A stretch of 64,000 nucleotides of DNA from Mesorhabditis belari (Eukaryota > Nematoda > Chromadorea > Rhabditida > Rhabditidae), in the NCBI GenBank assembly GCA_958450365.1, contig CAUEEP010000866.1, positions 361,248 through 425,247 on the forward strand. Direction: 5' to 3'. The notes under the pieces are model-generated. The model saw nothing but the letters and a program-made list of their open reading frames with translations, was not told where the DNA came from and did not search any database. This document shows positions 12,390 to 23,518 of this stretch, piece by piece; the first letter of the stretch is position 1; each line of letters starts with the position of its first letter. The translations under genes were made by a program, and so were the position numbers.

Positions 12390-12465
12390 GTCAGCTCGTA
12401 GCCTAGTGGTTAGTGGGCCTGCGTTCGGAACTCTTTGATCTTGGTTCGGATCCACTAGCTGTCAA
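12390..12465 (+). repeat. tRNA-like sequence (possible SINE head)
   Basis: It contains an A-box-like TAGCCTAGTGGTTAGTGGGC and, at tRNA spacing, a B-box-like GGTTCGGATCC. The flanks do not form an acceptor stem, so it is a tRNA-derived repeat and not a tRNA gene. Related sequences lie at 44,670 and, less closely, at 43,193. Confidence 0.5.
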
Positions 12466-13027
12466 ACTTTTTGATTATTATAAAATTGTATAATGTTATT
12501 TTCTAATGCTATCTAATGATTGACAATTTATTTAAAAGAAAGTAAGCAAAAAATTAAAAATCAAGGGTAATTAGCAATCAAATGAGCAAAAATGAACAAC
12601 CTGAAATGCACAATTAGAACACTAAGTTTAAGAGCAATGCGCACAGAGCATGAAATTAATATTATTGCATCCGTTTTCTTCACAATCGCGCTTATTTGTC
12701 TTGTTAATGAGATACGCCGTCGGAGTTTCCCGAATGTTGAGGGATGTGTCCTGCTCGGAGCCATGAATATTGACGAAACTTAAAAAATACTGGAGCTTTA
12801 AGCTGCTCACACACAACCGAAAGAACTTTAATGATATTGTCTCGCTTGCTGATCTTGAAATCCGGTTTGCTGGCTCGAATGTGATCGTGAATTTTTCCAT
12901 TACGCCTTTAAATTGTTGAAAGAAGTAAACATCCAATGGTTCAACGAGTCCTGTACACCCCGCTTAAACTCGCCTTGTCCGTACTTGTGGAGTATCCGGG
13001 GGGGGGATTTACTCTTACTAAAGTTAC

Positions 13028-13958
13028 CCGAGCCATAGACGTCTTGGTGCATCCTAAAAATTCATGCGTAATTAGTAATAGCAATTTCGAATACAATCCT
13101 ATAAAAAGCTACTCACTTCTGCGCTTTATCCCAGCAATTCAACCACAAATGACGACAATGGACCTGGTCCAATCCAGAATTGTGAAGGGCAAAGTTGCAA
13201 AAATGTGCAAGGGAATTATGCGACTTCAAATCGATGTTCCCACATAAGAGATAGAGTTGCTTAACGGCGTACACCGCCGCGAACCAAATCTTTTCTGCAG
13301 ATTGGACAAGGTCCGGCGGCGACCTGGACCAGTAGAAACGAGCCTTCTCCATAAAAGTGGTGGCCGTGTACTTCTCCATTTCTTGCTAAAATACATTAAT
13401 TATGAAACAAAGGTGCAAACAATGTATTGAAAATTACCGTAAAAACTCTAATAGAAGAGCCCTCTATAGGAGCGTCGCGTAGTCTAGGTTTACTCTCAAA
13501 AAAGCGCTCATATCTCGGCACCAACACGTTTGTTTCTGCGCGCTTAGGTATCAAATTAAAGTACTAAAGTATCAAATTAAGAATGGGTGATTTTTTGAGA
13601 TGATTGAAAATCGCTGAAAGTCGGCTCTTTTTTGCCATTTTTCAATCAATTTTTTCTAAGCGCTGGCTAATGCTAAAAATATGTGCTATATCTCAAAAAA
13701 TCACCCATTCTTTCTACTTTAATTTGATACCTAAGCGGGCAGAAACAAACGTGTTGGTGTCGAGATATGAGCGCTTGTTTGAGAGTAAATCTAGACTACG
13801 CGACGCTCCTATAGAGGGCTCTTCTATTAGAGTTTTTACGGTAAATTAAAACTTACTCTACTAACGAGACTCCACTCGTTCAAATCCACCAATTTGTCCT
13901 CATCCTTTAACGTCTTTAACTCTTCGGGATTACCACACCACTTGAAATTAGGATTCAT
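13028..13958 (-). CDS. PaREP1-like helical protein (last exon uncertain)
   Basis: Exons 13958-13857, 13385-13117 and 13053-13028 join in phase. Exon 1 gives MNPNFKWCGNPEELKTLKDE and VDLNEWSLVSR. Exon 2 gives FYWSRSPPDLVQSAEKIWFA followed by AVYAVKQLYLL and a cysteine- and histidine-containing helix. Exon 3 gives MHQDVYG. The 'SAEK.W.A..YAVKQL' helix pair is like the PaREP1 (HEPN-related) fold found in archaea and in a family of nematode proteins of unknown function. A further exon below 12905 is likely. The splice-consistent frame ends near 12628, but a second frame reading KPDFKISKRDNIIKVLSVVC to 12704 looks more protein-like, so a frameshift or missed splice is possible. Intron 1 contains a pogo-type MITE. 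Confidence 0.55.
13435..13843. mobile_element. Pogo-type MITE, TACCGTAA ends, in an intron
   Basis: The two ends are near-perfect inverted repeats of about 150 bases. They start TACCGTAAAAACTCTAATAG, continue with AGAGCCCTCTATAGGAGCG, and also share CACCAACACGTTTGTTTCTG. The element lies in intron 1 of the PaREP1-like gene. The same terminal sequence occurs on the elements at 38,113 and 50,573. Confidence 0.8.
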
Positions 13959-14021
13959 TCTGAAAAAGATATATAATTCACTCAAGAATTAAATTACATG
14001 AAAGAAAAAGGTTACCCAGAT

Positions 14022-14156
14022 TACGCCTAAAAGGCATTTCGCCTAACGCATTTTGCTTCACGATGGCGCAAGAAAGCGAAGCTTGCGCCATGCGTTCAAA
14101 ACAAAGCTTGCGCTGGCGTTAGGCAAAATGCGTCAAGCGAAATGTCTTTTAGGCAA
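14022..14156. repeat. Short palindromic repeat
   Basis: CGCCTAACGCATTTTGC at the left pairs with GCGTTAGGCAAAATGCG at the right, around an AAGCTTGCGC-rich centre. It is probably a small foldback element, with no coding content. From 14,160 to 15,550 I see no gene, only a partial repeat (GTACTTGTGGAGTATCCGGG) shared with 12,979. Confidence 0.5.
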
Positions 14157-15553
14157 AATGGGAGGGGGGGGAGCAAACAAAGAAAACGTGTTTTCACAAA
14201 AGGCGAGAAAAAAGCTTGTATCACTTTGCCAAAAAATCAATTAGGAGTTGTGGATTCGGCGGGGTGGTGGGGAATTTCGGCTTTCCTAGAAACGCCTTTT
14301 ATATGTTACGTCTGAATCCGAACACAAACAGCCAAAGCTGCGTCCCGGTACTTGTGGAGTATCCGGGGGTCTTTCAATATCCGGGGTGGTAAAATTTTAA
14401 GATCCGGGGTAAACTTTCAAAAACCAACCAAATGCCCAAAAATGTTTTTTTTGTTAATATGGTTTTGCCGCTGTTTGCGTGTGGTAACTAAATTTTATAA
14501 CTATACCAGCAACGAATAAACAAGATGCACGAGTAATGCAAGAACATAAACATAAACCAAACATAATAATTCAATAAATTTGTGAAGTACAACAGTGACT
14601 ATTTGTAACAATACTACTTGTAAAAATCTATCGAATTTACTTCTAGGCCAGGAGGCCAAATATCAACATCCAAATATCAACAAATATCAACTCAATCCGA
14701 AAACCTTCCGTAGCCTTTCACCGCTTCAACTTCTTCAAGCAAAAAGTGAAATACTCAAAGAAATGAGTCAGTTTTAGCTGTTAATTTATAGGCATTAACT
14801 ATTGAAAAGCCCAAGTAGAACATTTCATTTCAAACAGCCATTTCTACTCGCATTACGCCACTGAAATTTTTGGCCCCGACATTACTCCAAAACTGGAACT
14901 TGAGGTTTATCTATAATGCTTATTTAACAATCAAACTTTAGTTAACTACTTATGAGGCAATTGTAACTTCGGGTGTTGCTAGCAACGTTTCTTTGCCTTA
15001 TTTTTCGATAATGCAACAAGAGAATCTCCCAAATCTTCACAAGCAAGGTTTTCTGTGCCCTGTTCCTGGCTCGTCGGTCTCCGTTGAACGACTATTCAGG
15101 TTTATTTTATCAAAAAATGCATAATATTCTTGTATTTAGTCGGCTTGGTTTTTTGATTGATTATTATATTATTATTATTATTTATTCTTGCTTGATCCGA
15201 TTGGGAAGCCGTGTCTCTTCGATGAAAGCGACGTTGATGGAGATTCGGACGCTGAAACTATCACTTAAAATTGTTGTTCCCGTTGTTTGTTGAAAATTTT
15301 CGTTTTTGTTTTGCAGTTTACATGTTTTGTTACTTTTTTAAGAATAAATATAAACTTTCTGTATGTGCATCTGGGCTCTATCTGAAAAGTATCAGAAACA
15401 TTCGTTACAAATTGCGTCGATAAATTCGAAAAACGATTAAAAAAGATAAGATGGACAAGGGGGGCACTTTTGGAAAGTACCGCCCCTCCCCCGGGGGACA
15501 CTGCGGGGACACCTCAGGGAGACACTGGGGGCGGTACTCTGAAAGTATATGTA

Positions 15554-15754
15554 TTAGACATGGGCAGATTCCGTCCCGAACCTAATTCCATCTTCGTTTT
15601 CTTGGCAGTTCCTTGACCGATTGATCTGAAAACTTGTCTACAGGTAGAGCTCGGCATTAACTGCTTGCAGACAAAATTTCAGATCAATCGATCAAGGAGC
15701 AACCAAGAAAACGAAGGTGGAATTAAGTTCGAGACGTAATTTGGCCATATCTAA
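15554..15754. mobile_element. Foldback MITE of about 200 bases
   Basis: Inverted arms of about 75 bases share CTTCGTTTTCTTGG and TTGATCTGAAA, and the ends read TAGACATGG and CCATATCTA. There is no coding content. Confidence 0.6.
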
Positions 15755-16011
15755 TGTGTATACAACACAGATAGAAAAACGTAGATATTCTAAATTACAG
15801 TTATCAAAGAAACGGTAATAATATCATCTTACACCAGACTTTATAGTCGCCAGAAAACAGATGCTTTTTGGGGAGTCGGGCTCCTGTTTTGGGATTTCCT
15901 CTAAAAATGCGGAGTAATTTCTGCAAGTGAAGAGTAAAGTGAAGATTTTAATAACCTACCTAATACCAAGTAGAAGTTTGTTTGTTTGGTTGATTGATCG
16001 CTAGCAAAAAC

Positions 16012-16067
16012 GCCACAATCACAGAAATCAGCGTGAATGCTAGGAAAAGAAGTAAAATTCAACGCAT
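16012..16067 (-). pseudogene. Relic of the mini-exon precursor family (member 8)
   Basis: The segment reproduces the family's signal-peptide exon, with LAFTLISVIVA after an in-frame TGA as the third codon. The GTAAGT donor that ends this exon in intact copies is replaced by GTTTTT. Upstream, to about 16,620, lies the family's conserved promoter block with TATAAAAG near 16,111. No mini-exons follow downstream, so this is a broken copy. Its 3' flank (15,880-16,010) matches that of the next relic at 18,433. Confidence 0.7.
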
Positions 16068-17255
16068 TTTGGATGAGCGAATCCTGGTTTGTCAGAATCT
16101 GAATCACAGAGCTTTTATAGCTCCGGCGGATTCCCTCAAAAAGTTGTTCAAAACACCGAAAATCTTGTTTGGCTTCAGTGTTGTTGTTATCTTCCAGGCA
16201 GAAATCCTTGGGTGGAACCATTAGATCAAAATTTCTGGCCAACAACACGTAATTATCGCTTCAAAAAAATCGGAAAATGGAAAAAACAGATTGCACCTTC
16301 TAAAAGTGTTAAGGGTTGTTGATCGAAAATTTCGGGTTTCAATGTCTTTTTTCATTCCAATGACGAGCCAATTTGGAAAATTCGTACAAAAAGTTTATGA
16401 ACAATTTGCCCGTTCTGTTGGCCAAACTCTTATTGCATCTTTAGCAATGGATTTATTTGAAAAGGGGATTTATTTCGTTGATGAAGCTTTGTTTTCCCTT
16501 TTCGAATTGTCAAAACACATTGTTCGTGTCCTTGAAAGGGACGCGTTCAAAATGGTCAAGGTCGAGAAAAAAATTAGTGAGAAACTCTGCAAAAACCACG
16601 ATAAAGCAGAAAAAGATATTGTTGGGAATGCCAACCGGGCATGGTGACCAAATGACACGAGCAATGTGTTTTGACAATTCGAAAATTTGACAATACTATT
16701 CTACGCAGAATTTGACGCTGATTCCGCATCTGCTTCCGATTTTTGCACTAAATAGCACTCTGTCAAAAGGGCACTTTCTTTTCTTCAAAACCACTTTTTC
16801 TGGGGTAGTTTTATGCGTCAATTCTAAAAAACACAACGAAAGCTTGGGAAAAGGCGTTTTAAGCTGACTTTCGGGGCTTCAAAGTGCGCGCTTCTATAGT
16901 GTACTTCACTTGGAAGTCCAAGCTATCGACTATTGGGTCGTCTTTTAAGGTCAAAACTAGGGCCCAAACCATTTTCAACCACTAAATATTCATTTTCTAA
17001 TTTAAATTGACTGGTAGAGGTAAAGCACACTGAAAAAATATTTTTGAGGTTTTGACTCATGGGGGGACCACATGGTCGAAATTTTAAAAAAAATTTTTTT
17101 TATTTTGATCCAATTTAATCAGAAACGTAATCAGTAGGTTAAATCATGCCAGAAGAAGTGTTTTTAACTTTAAAGATGTTTTGAGGGACCATTTTTAGAC
17201 CTCTTCCCTGGATTTTTTCGATTTTAATGATGGTTGTTTAATGTTAATAGTTACT

Positions 17256-17990
17256 AGGTTGGTGCAAAAGAAATTTTTTTTTTTTGCAAACATTAAATTC
17301 AATCAAAATTCCTTTAGGTAACAATTTATTCGAAACAATAAGCACCATCGTTATCTATAACATCCCTCCAACGTTGCTTTAGCTTGCGGATCTCCTTATC
17401 GAAGAACTCTTGATTCTGTGCTTGAAAGTAGTTGGTCAGCCAAATTTCGACTTCTCGCGTATTCTTAAACTGGCAATTCGCAAGGGAACGTTGCATCGAT
17501 CTGAAGAGGTGAAAATCAGATGGTGATAAGTCTGGACTATATAGCGCATGCGGTAAGACCTTCCATTTTACTTCTTCTAACTCCATATAAGCAGCTTTTG
17601 CTGTGCGAGCGGGCGCGTTGTCACGGAGAAAATTGACAGTCGAGGGATTTAAAGCCGTTGGTTTAAAATTTGGTCAACCTTCTTGAGATGTAAGCAACCT
17701 TAGAGATGTTGTTTCGTGTTGTTTGCATTGGATCGGCTTCAATAAGTTGTTCCAATTCATTATTATCGATGGCTGCGGAGCGATGTCCATGTGATTCGCC
17801 TTCAAGAGATTCAATACCTTCTCGGAATCGGGCAAACCAGAGCTGGCAGGATCTTTCGGTCCAAATCGTAAGGGCAGCCGGTCGTGGATTTCTTCTCGAG
17901 TTGGCTTCATTCGATCGACTGCAACTCTCTTCTCGTGTCAATTCCTCAAAAATGAATATTGGTGCAAGAAAGCAGAAAGTTTTAGCATGA
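17256..17990 (-). mobile_element. Internally deleted mariner element
   Basis: The minus strand gives a mariner N-terminal part with LWFARFREGIESLEGESHGH and IEADPMQTTRNNISKV (17,663-17,941). The C-terminal part has LYSPDLSPSDFHLFRSMQRS (17,326-17,586), the stretch after the second catalytic aspartate. The middle with the first catalytic aspartate is missing and the halves are out of frame. The left end reads GGTTGGTGCAAAAGAAATTT, a typical mariner terminus. Confidence 0.8.
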
Positions 17991-18432
17991 AAAAGAAAAA
18001 AGATTAATACAAAACGTTGTGTTGTGAGCGAGTACTGATCAAAACCAAAATCTCTGGGTTTCTATGGGATAATCTAATAGAAAGGTCGGCTTGCCGGAAA
18101 TGCCATAAAACAGGTGCTTTTTGGGGAGTCGCAACTCCCCAAAAAGCTCCTCATTTTTAGACAAAACCACAAGACGGATTTTTATGAAGCTATTATTTTT
18201 GAAATCAGCGCATTTTTTTGGTCTAGAAAACGCAAATGGCAGTTATTTTTAACAGGGAACGCATTTTTCGATACATTTCGCGCGGATGTGAGTCGGGCTC
18301 TTTTTTTGGAATTTCCTCTAAAAATGCGGAGAAATTTCTGCAAGTGAAGAGTGAAGTGAAGATTTTGAATAATCTACCTAATACCAAGAGAAAGTTTATT
18401 CTTTGTTTGATTGATCGTTAGCAAAAACTTAC

Positions 18433-18488
18433 GCCACAATCACCGAAATCAGCGCGAATGCTAGGAAAAGAAGTAAGATTGAACGTAT
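18433..18488 (-). pseudogene. Relic of the mini-exon precursor family (member 7)
   Basis: This is the signal-peptide exon of the family with the start codon changed from ATG to ATA. The body (FLAFALISVIVA) and the GTAAGT donor are intact, but no mini-exons follow downstream. Its upstream promoter block is shortened compared with intact members. A 180-base segment (about 18,131-18,290) interrupts the 3' flank relative to the relic at 16,012. Confidence 0.65.
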
Positions 18489-18793
18489 TTTGAATCAGTG
18501 AATCTTCGTTTATTATAATTTTATTTATCAAACTTATATAGCATTCCCCAAAGTTGTTCAAAACACCAAAAACCTTGTATGGTTCCAGTGTTGTTGTTAT
18601 CCTCAAGGCAGAAATCCTTGGGTGGAGCCATTAGATCAAAAAATTCCGGCCAACAACACGTAGTTAATTTGAAATTTGAGAAAAATGTAATATATATTGA
18701 ATTTGTTTTATGTAAAAGAATTGGAATGCAAATTTATTTGAATTGAACCGAAAATCGGCCAAAAGTTTTTTGTATGTGCAGAGTGTGCCCTTC

Positions 18794-21700
18794 TTAATCA
18801 TCGCTATCGTCATCTCTAAAAGAGTTCGAAAATAAAAACGCTTTACAAATGATCGCTAAACAACTTTATTTTCGCTAGTTACTGTTTTCACGAACCTTGC
18901 TTTACGACGAAGAGCGCGACGAACACGTTCAGCATCCGTATCAGCATCTCTGCAAATTGAGACTCACATACGTTGAAATACAATTTCTATTGTCAAAATC
19001 GATCAGTAAGATTTAAGAAAAACAATTCTTCCATCATTCTCAGCCAACCCCTTCTCATTACATTTTTTTTTTGACATTTTTTTGATACTACTATTAAAAA
19101 CAATTCTTACGTTGAGCGTTCCCGTTGAGCTACATGCTCATCGCCGTCACGGCGTTCACGTTGAGCTCCTGCCTCCTTGTCGTCACGGCGTTCACGTTGA
19201 GCTACAGGCTCATCGCCGTCACGGCGTTCACGTTGAGCTACATGCTCATCGCCGTCACGGCGTTCACGTTGAGCTCCGGCCTCCTTGTCGTCACGGCGTT
19301 CACGTTGAGCTACATGCTCATCGCCGTCACGGCGTTCACGTTGAGCTCCGGCCTCCTTGTCGTCACGGCGTTCACGTTGAGCTCCTGCCTCCTTGTCGTC
19401 ACGGCGTTCACGTTGAGCTCCGGCCTCCTTGTCGTCACGGCGTTCACGTTGAGCTAGATGCTCATCGCCGTCACGGCGTTCACGTTGAGCTCCGGCCTCC
19501 TTGTCGTCACGGCGTTCACGTGGAGCTACATGCTCATCGCCGTCACGGCGTTCACGTTGAGCTAGATGCTCATCGCCGTCACGGCGTTCACGTTGAGCTC
19601 CTGCCTCCTTGTCGTCACGGCGTTCACGTGGAGCTACCTGCTCATTGCCGTCACGGCGTTCACGTTGAGCTCCGGCCTCCTTGTCGTCACGGCGTTCACG
19701 TTGAGCTCCTGCCTCCTTGTCGTCACGGCGTTCACGTTGAGCTCCGGCCTCCTTGTCGTCACGGCGTTCACGTTGAGCTCCGGCCTCCTCGCCGTCACGG
19801 CGTTCACGTTGAGCTCCGGCCTCCTTGTCGTCACGGCGTTCACGTTGAGCTCCCTGCCTCATCGCCGTCACGGCGTTCACGTTGAGCTCCTGCCTCCTTG
19901 TCGTCACGGCGTTCACGTTGAGCTCCTGCCTCCTTGTCGTCACGGCGTTCACGTTGAGCTCCTGCCTCCTTGTCGTCACGGCGTTCACGTTGAGCTACAT
20001 GCTCATCGCCGTCACGGCGTTCACGTTGAGCTCCGGCCTCCTTGTCGTCACGGCGTTCACGTTGAGCTAGATGCTCATCACCGTCACGGCGTCCACGTTG
20101 AGCTCCGATCTCCTTGTCGTCACGGCGTTCACGTTGAGCTAGATGCTCATCGCCGTCACGGCGTTCACGTTGAGCTCCGGCCTCCTTGTCGTCACGGCGT
20201 TCACGTGGAGCTACATGCTCATCGCCGTCACGGCGTTCACGTTGAGCTCCTGCCTCCTTGTCGTCACGGCGTTCACGTTGAGCTCCTGCCTCCTTGTCGT
20301 CACGGCGTTCACGTTGAGCTCCTGCCTCCTTGTCGTCACGGCGTTCACGTTGAGCTACATGCTCATCGCCGTCACGGCGTTCACGTTGAGCTCCTGCCTC
20401 CTTGTCGTCACGGCGTTCACGTTGAGCTCCTGCCTCCTTGTCGTCACGGCGTTCACGTTGAGCTACATGCCTCATTGCCGTCACGGCGTTCACGTTGAGC
20501 TAGATGCCTCCTCGCCGTCACGGCGTTCACGTTGAGCTCCGGTCTCCTTGTCGTCACGGCGTTCACGTTGAGCTAGATGCTCATCGCCGTCACGGCGTTC
20601 ACGTTGAGCTCCTGCCTCCTTGTCGTCACGGCGTTCACGTTGAGCTCCTGCCTCCTTGTCGTCACGGCGTTCACGTTGAGCTCCTGCCTCCTTGTCGTCA
20701 CGGCGTCCACGTTGAGCTACATGCTCATCGCCGTCACGGCGTTCACGTTGAGCTCCTGCCTCCTTGTCGTCACGGCGTTCACGTTGAGCTAGCTGCTCCT
20801 CGCCGTCACGGCGTTCACGTTGAGCTCCGGCCTCCTTGTCGTCACGGCGTTCACGTTGAGCTAGATGCTCATCGCCGTCACGGCGTTCACGTTGAGCTCC
20901 GGCCTCCTTGTCGTCACGGCGTTCACGTGGAGCTACATGCTCATCGCCGTCACGGCGTTCACGTTGAGCTCCTGCCTCCTTGTCGTCACGGCGTTCACGT
21001 TGAGCTCCGGCCTCCTTGTCGTCACGGCGTTCACGTTGAGCTACATGCTCATCGCCGTCACGGCGTTCACGTTGAGCTCCGGCCTCCTTGTCGTCACGGC
21101 GTTCACGTTGAGCTCCTGCCTCCTTGTCGTCACGGCGTTCACGTTGAGCTACATGCTCATCGCCGTCACGGCGTTCACGTTGAGCTCCTGCCTCCTTGTC
21201 GTCACGGCGTTCACGTTGAGCTCCGGCCTCCTTGTCGTCACGGCGTTCACGTTGAGCTACATGCTCATCGCCGTCACGGCGTTCACGTGGAGCTACATGC
21301 TCATCGCCGTCACGACGTTCACGTTGAGCTAGATGCTCATCGCCGTCACGGCGTTCACGTTGAGCTCCTGCCTCCTTGTCGTCACGGCGTTCACGTTGAG
21401 CTACAAGCTCATCACCGTCACGGCGTTCACGTTGAGCTCCGGCCTCCTTGTCGTCACGGCGTTCACGTTGAGCTAGATGCTCATCGCCGTCACGGCGTTC
21501 ACGTTGAGCTCCGGCCTCCTTGTCGTCACGGCGTTCACGTTGAGCTCCTTGGTCATTGCCATCTCTAAAATTAGAATTCTCGTAATTTATTTGACTTCTA
21601 TCCATCTAAAGAACTTCATCATCATCATCAAAGTAACTGGCCAATGCTGATCGGGGAAAACTGTTTCTAACCTCTTTTCCTCTTGATGGTCCTGTTGCGC

Positions 21701-21870
21701 CTCGTCGTCGCTTCTATAATTGGAATGTTGGTAATGGCGTTTATTCTAATATATTCTCCCATTCTAACACTTACATAAAGATTACTTTACATATTGCTTT
21801 CTAATAAAAATTACGCCACAATCACAGAAATCAGCGCAAATGCTAGGAAAAAAAGGAAAATTGAACGCAT
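18794..21870 (-). CDS. Secreted repeat precursor with giant minisatellite exon (member 6)
   Basis: Five exons in phase 2: 21870-21815 (signal peptide MRSIFLFFLAFALISVIVA), 21713-21672 (SDDEAQQDHQEEK), 21564-19111, 18949-18896 (DADTDAERVRRALRRKA) and 18815-18794 (DDDSDD then TAA). The third exon is 2,454 bases, a multiple of 3, and is about 68 tandem 36-base units. Units encode 12 residues, mainly DDKEAGAQRERR and DGDEHVAQRERR. RERR fits the furin-type site RX(K/R)R, so the product could be cut in the secretory pathway into dozens of near-identical dodecapeptides; cleavage is inference. Three units are 37 bases long (near 20,507, 20,470 and 19,856). The first shifts the frame and gives a stop at 20,490, so the straight translation ends at about 390 residues, while all three together restore the original frame for the last exons. 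No cysteines or known domain are seen. Confidence 0.65.
19111..21564. repeat. 36-base coding minisatellite, about 68 units
   Basis: Each unit carries the core CACGGCGTTCACGTTGAGCT (plus strand) followed by a variable half. The main variants are CCTGCCTCCTTGTCGT, CCGGCCTCCTTGTCGT and ACATGCTCATCGCCGT. Units are far more GC-rich than the surrounding DNA. Nearly all are 36 bases, so several frames on both strands stay open for long distances. The whole array is one exon of the minus-strand gene. Confidence 0.95.
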
Positions 21871-21914
21871 TTTGGATCAGTGAATCTTCGTTTGGCAAAA
21901 TCTGATTCATCGAG

Positions 21915-21922
21915 CTTTTATC
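21915..21922 (-). promoter_or_regulatory. TATA-like box of member 6
   Basis: GATAAAAG on the minus strand lies about 45-50 bases before the start codon. Other members have TATAAAAG here. Confidence 0.5.
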
Positions 21923-22432
21923 GGCGGATTCCCCCAAAAAGTTGGTAAAAACACCGAAAAACCTTGCTTGGTTCCAGTGTTGTTGTTATCCTTAAGGCAG
22001 AAATCTTTCGGTGGAACCATTGGATCAAAAAATTCTGACCAATAACACTTAGTGATCGCTTCAAAAAAATCGGAAAATGAAAAAGACAAATTTTACCATT
22101 TTTTCCAAAAATTGTGAAAATTTGTTGGTCGAAAACTTCGGATTTCAATGTCTTTTTTCATTACAATAACAAGTCAATTTGGGAAATTCGTACAAAAAGT
22201 TTATGCACAATTTGCCCGTTCTGTTGACCAAACTCTTATTTCATCTCTAGCAATGGATTTCTTTGAAAACGGGATTTATTTCGTTGATCAAGCTTTTTTT
22301 TCCCTTTTCGGATTGTCAAAACACATTTTTTAATTTTTTTGATACTACTATTATAATAAACGCTTATGCGACTAGAAGTAGGAAGAACAAGTCTGCAAAC
22401 AAAGCTTTGAGAAGAAATAGATTGTCTCCAAC

Positions 22433-23466
22433 CTCTGGTGACGTAACAAATCGAGACGACGAGCGCGGCTGCTTGGATCCTTGGCATCTCTAAACAATAA
22501 ATATTGAAGATTTCAGTCATCTATGCTTTTACAACAAACCTATCTATTCTCTTTAAGTCACGGCGAGCGGGTTGACCTTTTTCAGCATCGCCATCTCTGA
22601 AATGGAAATTGTTTACAACATTCATCTTGAATGCAAAGTATCGCAAATCGTTTTATTGTACTTAATAATTTTTACTTATAGCACACAAGCGAGGAACTTT
22701 TCTCAAAGCTTAAAGATGCACATGATTTTTGCATCATTTACGACTAACGACTTACGAATAATAACGATACAAATAGTCGCTTGTTGTCAACTCAAATATT
22801 TTTTGGTCCCACGGGCTTTTGTGTGAAATACCGCCTGGTCGTGAATGTGTTAAAATGATAGGAGAAAACTGGCCAATAGGGATCGAAGAAAATAGTTGGA
22901 ACTAGGGCAGATCAAAATGTTGTACGGGACCGGGACTAGAACTCGCAACCTTTCGCCTACCGGACAAATCTGCTAACCCTTACACCACAACGCACTTCAT
23001 CACCCTTACTCCAGGTGGAATTAACTAAACTGTTTCTAACCTCTTCTCCCTGTCGTCGTCACGGCGTACGCGGTCGTCTCCATTATGGGAATCATCTCTA
23101 AATAGAAATGTTAACGATCCGGATCTTTACAATTTACAATCAATCACGGTTTGCTCTTATTAATTCAAACACTTACATCACTAATAGTAATTTGAAAAGC
23201 TATTCTGAGCAAAAGAAAGCTTCTTAGATCTGCTTGCATGATAAACACTAACCTCTTCTCCCTATCGTCGTCACGGCGTACACGTTGGTCTCCTTGCGCC
23301 TTGTCGTCTCTATAATTGGAATGCTGGAAATTGCATTTATTCCACTATATTCTCCCATTCTAACACTTACACAAAGATTACTTTACATATTTCTCTCTAA
23401 TAAAACTTACGCCACAATCACACAAATCAGCGCAAATGCTAGGAAAATAAAGAAAATTGAACGCAT
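22433..23466 (-). CDS. Mini-exon secreted precursor (member 5), 3' end uncertain
   Basis: Exons 23466-23411 (signal peptide MRSIFFIFLAFALICVIVA), 23309-23253 (DDKAQGDQRVRRDDDREKR), 23097-23041 (DDSHNGDDRVRRDDDREKR), 22596-22540 (DGDAEKGQPARRDLKRIDR) and 22489-22433 (DAKDPSSRARRLDLLRHQR) all end in phase 2, and four are exactly 57 bases. Most modules carry an internal RVRR or ARR and end in KR or R across the splice, like convertase sites, so each exon would release one or two short acidic peptides. The final exon is unclear: an acceptor before 22371 leads into the promoter region of member 6, and the ancestral donor there has changed to ATAAG. The 3' end was probably lost when member 6 was duplicated into place. 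Intron 3 holds a tRNA-derived repeat. Confidence 0.65.
22893..23012 (-). repeat. tRNA-derived SINE-like repeat in intron of member 5
   Basis: The minus strand reads GTTGTGGTGTAAGGGTTAGC (A-box region) and GAGTTCTAGTCCCGG (B-box region). A following AACTAT and a preceding CTGGAGTAAGGGTGATGAAG are also seen near 58,390 and 49,340. No acceptor stem forms. Confidence 0.65.
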
Positions 23467-23510
23467 TTTGGATCAGTGAATCTTCGTTGGTCAGAATCTG
23501 ATTCATCGAG

Positions 23511-23518
23511 CTTTTATA
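23511..23518 (-). promoter_or_regulatory. TATA box of member 5
   Basis: TATAAAAG on the minus strand, in AGCTATAAAAGCTC, about 45-50 bases before the ATG at 23466. It is conserved at the same distance in members 2, 4 and 8. Confidence 0.6.

Noticed and set aside
19082..19885. Long plus-strand open frame with an HGVHVEL repeat
   Set aside because: It is the reverse of the minisatellite; splice phases and the signal-peptide exon support the minus strand only.
19111..21564. CRISPR-like array
   Set aside because: The repeats are contiguous 36-base coding units without unique spacers, in a eukaryotic intron-containing gene.
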